Below, in pieces: positions 59,217 through 64,000 of a DNA stretch of 64,000 bases. Made by a program: the position numbers and the translations under genes. The DNA is from Coriaria nepalensis (taxonomy: Eukaryota > Streptophyta > Magnoliopsida > Cucurbitales > Coriariaceae), in contig CP114490.1 of NCBI GenBank assembly GCA_027186245.1, positions 10,297,501-10,361,500 of the forward strand. The letters are read 5' to 3'. Below the pieces are notes generated by a model. The model ran no database searches. It saw only the letters and a list, made by a program, of their open reading frames with translations, and was not told where the DNA came from. The number at the start of each line of letters is the position of its first letter. The stretch's first letter is position 1.

Positions 59217-59234
59217 ATGGGCCCAAAGCCCATT
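59217..59234 (+). promoter_or_regulatory. Paired site II elements upstream of the 58-residue gene
   Basis: ATGGGCCCAAAGCCCATT holds TGGGCC/GGGCCCA and AGCCCAT in tandem, about 210 bases upstream of the ATG at 59445. It suggests a genuine housekeeping-type promoter for the small gene. Confidence 0.45.
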
Positions 59235-59444
59235 AACAATTTTCTTCCTCTGTTCCCTGTGACGGTGGGGTCCATCACGAAGGGGACACCGAGTTGGAAC
59301 CTGAAAGGTACAGGCATCGCATGTCAGCAGCGAATTTTCTAATATTGTAAGAGAGACCCCAGATCTGGAAAATTTAACTCACTTGCCCCATTCCCAGATC
59401 GAAGGCCACGGGCCACCCTCACCTGCAACTTGTGAGCTCCAACA

Positions 59445-59621
59445 ATGGCGAAACTGGAGCCACTTGACCATGATCAGGTAAAAGACAGCAGCATCAACAA
59501 GATGAAGAAGCAGAAGAGAAACCACGGCTCCACAAAGTTCTTCGTATTTGTAGATTACCTTTTCTTCCTCATCTTTCTTGTCTTCCTCTGCTTCGTCCTC
59601 TTCAAGATAATAGGCGTTTGA
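59445..59621 (+). CDS. 58-residue tail-anchored membrane microprotein
   Basis: ATG at 59445, stop at 59619-59621. Residues 1-30 are charged ([11 protein letters not shown]...[11 protein letters not shown]). Residues 32-55 form one strongly hydrophobic helix rich in Phe and Leu ([20 protein letters not shown]), and the chain ends LFKIIGV. A basic stretch before a C-terminal helix fits a tail-anchored protein with a cytosolic N-terminus. Coding-like composition, a sensible start and a site II promoter support it. It lies between LIP1 and the cell-wall gene; from memory a small unnamed gene occupies a similar spot in Arabidopsis (near At2g20835). Function unknown. Confidence 0.65.
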   Translation: MAKLEPLDHDQVKDSSINKMKKQKRNHGSTKFFVFVDYLFFLIFLVFLCFVLFKIIGV

Positions 59622-61107
59622 AAAATCTCATTTCCACTAAAAGAGACCGATACTCTTTTTGAAGATTAAGGTCTTAAATCCAATCCTTGCTTCTTTTTAT
59701 TTTTTTCTTTTATCTGGGTTTTTTGTTTTCATATTAAATTACGAAGAACTTCGATCTGATTTTCTTTTTCATTGGGTTTTCTTCTCATGGGTCATGAGAA
59801 TTCTTTTGTGTTGTTTGATAATTTCATTGACGGGCTTGTGAAAATGGCTAAGGTTTCTAAAAACTACTTATTAGTGGAAATTCATTGCTTGATCTCCTTT
59901 TTCAATGTTGTAAGTATCTGATTTTGGGACTATATAGATTGAGAAAGATTATGAGATACTTTCATTAGTACTTGAAAATATTCATTTGATGTATTTACAG
60001 GATACATTCATGATCTAACAAGAATTTGGCATGGAATTCATTCCAAGTTTTGAAGGAACTTGTTTGGCATCAGTCGATCGGATTTAGATAATATGATTCT
60101 TTTTTTGATATCTTTCTAAGTATTGAGAAAATTTTAAGGCCATTGTGATATAAGAAACTATGATAGTTAATATATACATTTGCCTTTTTTTTTTTTTTTT
60201 TTTGTGTCCTTTGTATCCTTAACTTGTGTCATAGTCATAGAACCATGAATTCATCTTCTTCCACCAAATTTTTTTTGTGTATTTTGCAAATAACTCAATT
60301 GTTAACTATGTGTCGAATCTTGACGATGGATTTGTTTGAAGGAGATCAAATAGCATTTGGTTCAATTAATCTTACCACACAATTGTTTAAGACCATGTTT
60401 TTTATAGGCCTCTACTTTTAATGTGTAGACTGTAGTTAGACAAAACTTTATAAATAAATAAAAAAATGTTGCAGCCGAAGGATTCTTCCAAAGTTATGTC
60501 TTCGGGAGAATCTTCGGGAGTTTGTATAGAAGTTAAACCACATCACATATTATATGGTTGACACAACCAGTCATACATTAAGTAAACCTTATTATCCTTT
60601 TGATTGTGACTTGAGATTATGAAGCAAATTTTCTAGCTCTTATTAAGATCCCGACTAACTAGTGTTCCTTATAGTGCAAAATGGTTCTTTCCCTCATATA
60701 GCACATGTATCTCAAAGTGGCATATGTTGATTTTTCTTAATTTGAGTGCAGGCCCTTTTTCTCTTTGTAGTTGTACTTTCTAGTGTAGATGATGAAAGAA
60801 GTGACAATTGGTTGATGATTCCATGCATTATAATTTATGACACAAACCCACCATGTACCCCATAAGACAAAACAACACGGAATCAAACATCATGTCCCCA
60901 TAAGCACATTCATATTATTCACTTCCTTGAGACAACACACACTCGAGATAAGATTATTCAAGCCTAGCCAAACTTATTCATCCCTAAACAAATCCAAACA
61001 CAAACATTCTTAAATCTGAAACCTAAACACACGCACTACATCACTCAAATCTAAATGGGAAGTGATGAAAAACTGATTCAAAAAATCACGAAGCGATCGT
61101 GACATAC
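59622..61107. other. Intergenic, no gene seen
   Basis: The first few hundred bases are likely the 3' region of the microprotein gene. A 20-base T run lies near 60187-60204. Short open stretches (59659-59841, 60224-60421) are T-rich and unsupported. Confidence 0.5.
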
Positions 61108-61584
61108 TTAAGGAGTGCGCCTAGCTGGAACACCCCCACCGTTGCCCGCTGGGTTTGGGACCTCGACTCCGGGATTTGGGACAAATGTATCATCCCCACC
61201 TGGAAGATAACCTCCACCAGAACCACTGGCCCCACCAACACTACCAGCATCACCAGCACCACCAGTACCACCAATACCGGCACCACCAATACCAGCACCA
61301 CCAATATCGCCAGTACCAACATCACCACTTGGACTAGTATAACCTCCATATAGTCCATGGCCACCAGTCAGGAATGGTGGCAGGGTGACCCTGCCAAGGC
61401 CGGGAATGAGCAAAGTGCCCTCATTGTAGCCAAAGAACCATTCTGGGTGCTTCATGTCCTTGTTTGGTTCAGCCGGGTGTTTAGGGACATCGCGGCTTCC
61501 AAGTGATTCTCCAGTTATGGCTAGAAGGATGGTGAAGATGATGAGGCTGGAGAGGAGTGAAGAATGGGCTTTGTGGCAAAACAT
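61108..61584 (-). CDS. Secreted glycine-rich cell-wall protein
   Basis: 158 residues, intronless, ATG at 61584-61582. Residues 1-29 are a signal peptide (hydrophobic SLLSSLIIFTILLAI, then cleavage after ESLGS or nearby). A conserved block (HPEWFFGYNEGTLLIPGLGR, VTLPPFLTGGHGLYGG) is followed by Gly/Ala/Asp repeats (GGAGIGG type) and a C-terminus GGDDTFVPNPGVEVPNP. This matches the putative cell wall protein family that includes Arabidopsis At2g20870, which lies next to LIP1 there as here. It is presumably apoplastic; the exact role is not established. Plus-strand frames through the repeat are shadows. Confidence 0.88.
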   Translation of the reverse strand: MFCHKAHSSLLSSLIIFTILLAITGESLGSRDVPKHPAEPNKDMKHPEWFFGYNEGTLLIPGLGRVTLPPFLTGGHGLYGGYTSPSGDVGTGDIGGAGIGGAGIGGTGGAGDAGSVGGASGSGGGYLPGGDDTFVPNPGVEVPNPAGNGGGVPARRTP

Positions 61585-61665
61585 CTCTGAAGATGGGTGT
61601 GTGTTTTTCGTGAGTGAGAGATGTTGATCAAGATGATTTGGTTTGGTAATAGAGAAAGGGTTGTG

Positions 61666-61675
61666 TATATATAGC
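61666..61675 (-). promoter_or_regulatory. TATA box of the cell-wall protein gene
   Basis: On the minus strand GCTATATATA lies about 85 bases upstream of the ATG, a typical distance for a strongly expressed plant gene. Confidence 0.6.
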
Positions 61676-61679
61676 GTGA

Positions 61680-63127
61680 AAGGATATGCGGTGAGGTGGG
61701 TGAGTTTTGGCGGTGGTTTAAGAGTATTGATTGTTGGTAATTTGTACTGGTAGCTATAGATTGGTAGTATTCTGAAATATTGTTCAATGCATGCATGTTC
61801 GGAAGGTAAAAGAATCTGGTAATGAAGTTTAGAGAAAATTTCAGGTGGACTTTATTTACACGGATTGATCCATCATACATCATATCATTATTATTATTAT
61901 GAATAGTTGAAATTATTTGGTACACCATAAATATGGTCTAGACCAAAAATTCTCTAAAGTTTAGCATAATTTCCAGGTTGCATGTAGAAAAGGGAGCGTA
62001 GCGTTTAAGTAAAACTGAATATCAAGTAAACTAAACTGCAGTTTAACATTATTTCCATCTATTTGGCTTAAACTAACTCGGAATTTTGAGGTCACCTCGA
62101 AACTGTTGTTAGAAAAACGTTTTGACAAACTGGAGTTTCGGACGTCCAAATTGGAACTTGAAATGAATCCCCTTAAATTAAGTCTACCGAAACCGTAGTG
62201 GAAACTGTATAACGTATCATCATACTACTGTGTGGGGGGGTCCCTCTAGGTTAGTCTTACAGTATCATCATACTACTGAGTCGGGATTTGGTGCTTACGC
62301 CCGCTTTTCCGTACGCGTGCTTACGGACGAAGGGTGCAACACGAGGAAGAGCAGGTCTATCACCGTTACGACGCATTGGAAGGTAATGTTATCTGAGAGA
62401 TGATACGAGTACACATTTTCTAAACAGAGAAGAAAAAGGGAGAACTCTGACAAAATACATTAATACATGACTATTACTAGCCCAGATCATTATGCTTGAC
62501 AATTTGGTCCGTTAACCTTGTTCTTCAGCCACCCTATTCTGTGTCACAGCACGCATATACTATCTTCACTTAAACAAGAAATGTGATACGGTATACATAG
62601 AACTATATGCTTCACCGTATTATTGTGTATATATACATTCCATGTACCTAAATGTATATTTGATATTATATCCATTAACTATATGCTTTACCCTATTATT
62701 GTACCCAGATTGTAGATGGCATATTTTCTATAATTCAATTCTACAACCACATCCATCCATAGGATATCTTGTTACACCTAAAAGAAGTAGATAGAACTCC
62801 AAGAGCATGAATATATTTACTTTCCATTGAACATTCTCTCAAATTCATTTATAATTTGAACAAGCAGAAATTATTATGGCAATACATGAGTAGTGCTAAC
62901 TACTATGTAGTTTTTACAAAATATATATATATATATTGGATACCGAGTATTCCGCCCTAACATCGGATTTGGAAACAAAATCCGATACTTGGAAGCAAAC
63001 ACAAAATCTGGCACCCAATTCTTAGAGGATGGAGGCATGTTAAAAGTTTACAACACTTCGAACCAAGGTATCATCTCAGGAAGGAGTATAGGTATCACTG
63101 TTATTATGTTAGAATCTGTGTTGAGTA
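61680..63127. other. Intergenic, no gene seen
   Basis: Includes the upstream region of the cell-wall gene. ATCATCATACTACTG occurs twice (about 62215 and 62266), 50 bases apart. TCCGTA...TTACGGA near 62310 forms a small hairpin. No coding sequence. Confidence 0.45.
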
Positions 63128-63292
63128 TCACAGGGACAGAATACCATCATCCTTCGTATCGTTAGCTTCAACACTGGTTGCATTAGGCAAAGGATTTTGA
63201 GCCTTACCATCCCTCAAGATACCTAAGCAACCTCGCTCGACACCCCTCCCCCTGCCGGATCTTCCACCTCTCCGCCCAAGAGATCTTCCAGT
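63128..63292 (-). other. Candidate terminal exon of an unidentified gene
   Basis: On the minus strand, after an acceptor-like GAGCTAG (63293-63299), an open frame of 54 residues reads TGRSLGRRGGRSGRGRGVER, then GCLGILRDGKAQNPLPNATS and VEANDTKDDGILSL, ending in TGA. The GR-rich start and a non-repetitive end look like a protein C-terminus. No upstream exon was found in the remaining 700 bases, so the gene may continue past the window or this may be a fragment. Confidence 0.22.
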
Positions 63293-63299
63293 CTAGCTC

Positions 63300-64000
63300 A
63301 ATCCCAATCTGAGAAACCAAAATTTTCATGTACTAGACTTCAATGCCTCCACATAGAGTAAGAGAATGTTTGGTTTCCTAGAAAATATTGCATTAGTATG
63401 AATGAATGATGATAAATGATTAATTTAAGAAACCAGTTAGAGTGATTGTATTTTCATTCCATCGTTTGGTTATATTAGAGAATGGCCAATTTAATTTTTT
63501 ATTTTCAACCATTCAACCATTTGGTAAGTGAAACTCATTTTGAGGAATAATTTTATGTTACTATTTTACTTTTAATTTCGATGTTATTTTACTCTTTTAA
63601 CCTCATCAACCTTTCAATTTTTTCTTCTCTTCTTCAATAGTTTTCTTCTCTCCGTTACGAATTTCTAGACCTAAACCTGCTGTTTCACTCTTCCATCCAA
63701 ATGAGAGAAGCTTGGGCCATAAACGAGCTCTTTCACGAATTTTCAGACCTAACTCATTTCTTCTCTCTTTCATCTAGACGCGAGGAAACTTCAATCTTCT
63801 TCACCAATTTTCTGAAAGGCAAACCTCAGCAGCCATAAATTATGATGCTTACGTTTATTAGATAGTTTTTGTGACTGAAAAGAAGAATTTGTTATGACTC
63901 TTCTCTAATGTGTAGTATAATGCACTTCTTGTAGTTGTTGGTTATATTTCTTGTAGTATTATGACTCTTGTAGTTGTCCACTTATAATTATGGATGAGCA
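63300..64000. other. Window end, MITE-like AT-rich sequence
   Basis: 63360-63600 has the GTTTGGT...GAATGAATG look of small non-autonomous transposons, but inverted ends were not confirmed. No gene recognised. Confidence 0.35.

Noticed and set aside
61099..61353. Thr-rich and His/Gln-rich plus-strand frames
   Set aside because: They are antisense shadows of the glycine-rich cell-wall protein, whose signal peptide and TATA box fix the minus strand.

Overview
The window is nuclear DNA from a flowering plant, almost certainly a core eudicot. It has intron-rich genes with short exons, two intron-poor PPR genes, plant-only families (QWRF, ULTRAPETALA), AT-rich intergenic DNA, and decayed Ty1/copia, Ty3/gypsy and MULE elements. 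No bacterial, organellar or viral replicon is visible. I cannot name the species.

Layout. 0.5-4.4 kb: two minus-strand genes, a plastid-targeted multi-pass membrane protein and an E-type PPR protein. 4.6-7.9 kb: a fold-back element, a possible gene fragment and AT-rich filler. 8.0-14.8 kb: a gene cluster with a six-exon QWRF microtubule protein, a Nudix-like protein and a convergent membrane-anchored coiled-coil protein. 15.6 kb: an LTO1/Yae1-type gene with an in-frame stop. 16-33 kb: gene desert built around a fold-back element and a badly decayed Ty3/gypsy (Tat-like) element, followed by sequence with only one SINE-like piece. 33.4-39.7 kb: ULTRAPETALA (+) and the H/ACA snoRNP assembly factor NAF1 (-), convergent. 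41-44.5 kb: copia debris fused to the 3' half of a glycine-rich gene, followed by its intact paralogue. 46.2-52 kb: a 68-residue C4 protein, another copia relic and a second PPR gene. 52.8-54.1 kb: MULE remnant. 55.2-61.6 kb: mitochondrial lipoyl synthase, a 58-residue membrane microprotein and a secreted glycine-rich cell-wall protein.

The genes are independently transcribed housekeeping and developmental genes, not one pathway. From memory, two sets recall Arabidopsis neighbourhoods: the PPR/NAF1/PPR set resembles At1g03510-At1g03540, and QWRF/ULT/LIP1/cell-wall protein resembles At2g20815-At2g20870. Here they interleave, which would fit an ancestral block later split by duplication and gene loss. 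This needs checking.

I found no clear new multi-gene system. The best leads are a lipoyl synthase intron that needs a GC donor, the broken LTO1 gene, a copied ULTRAPETALA splice junction, a truncated paralogue abutting copia sequence, and two conserved-looking microproteins.
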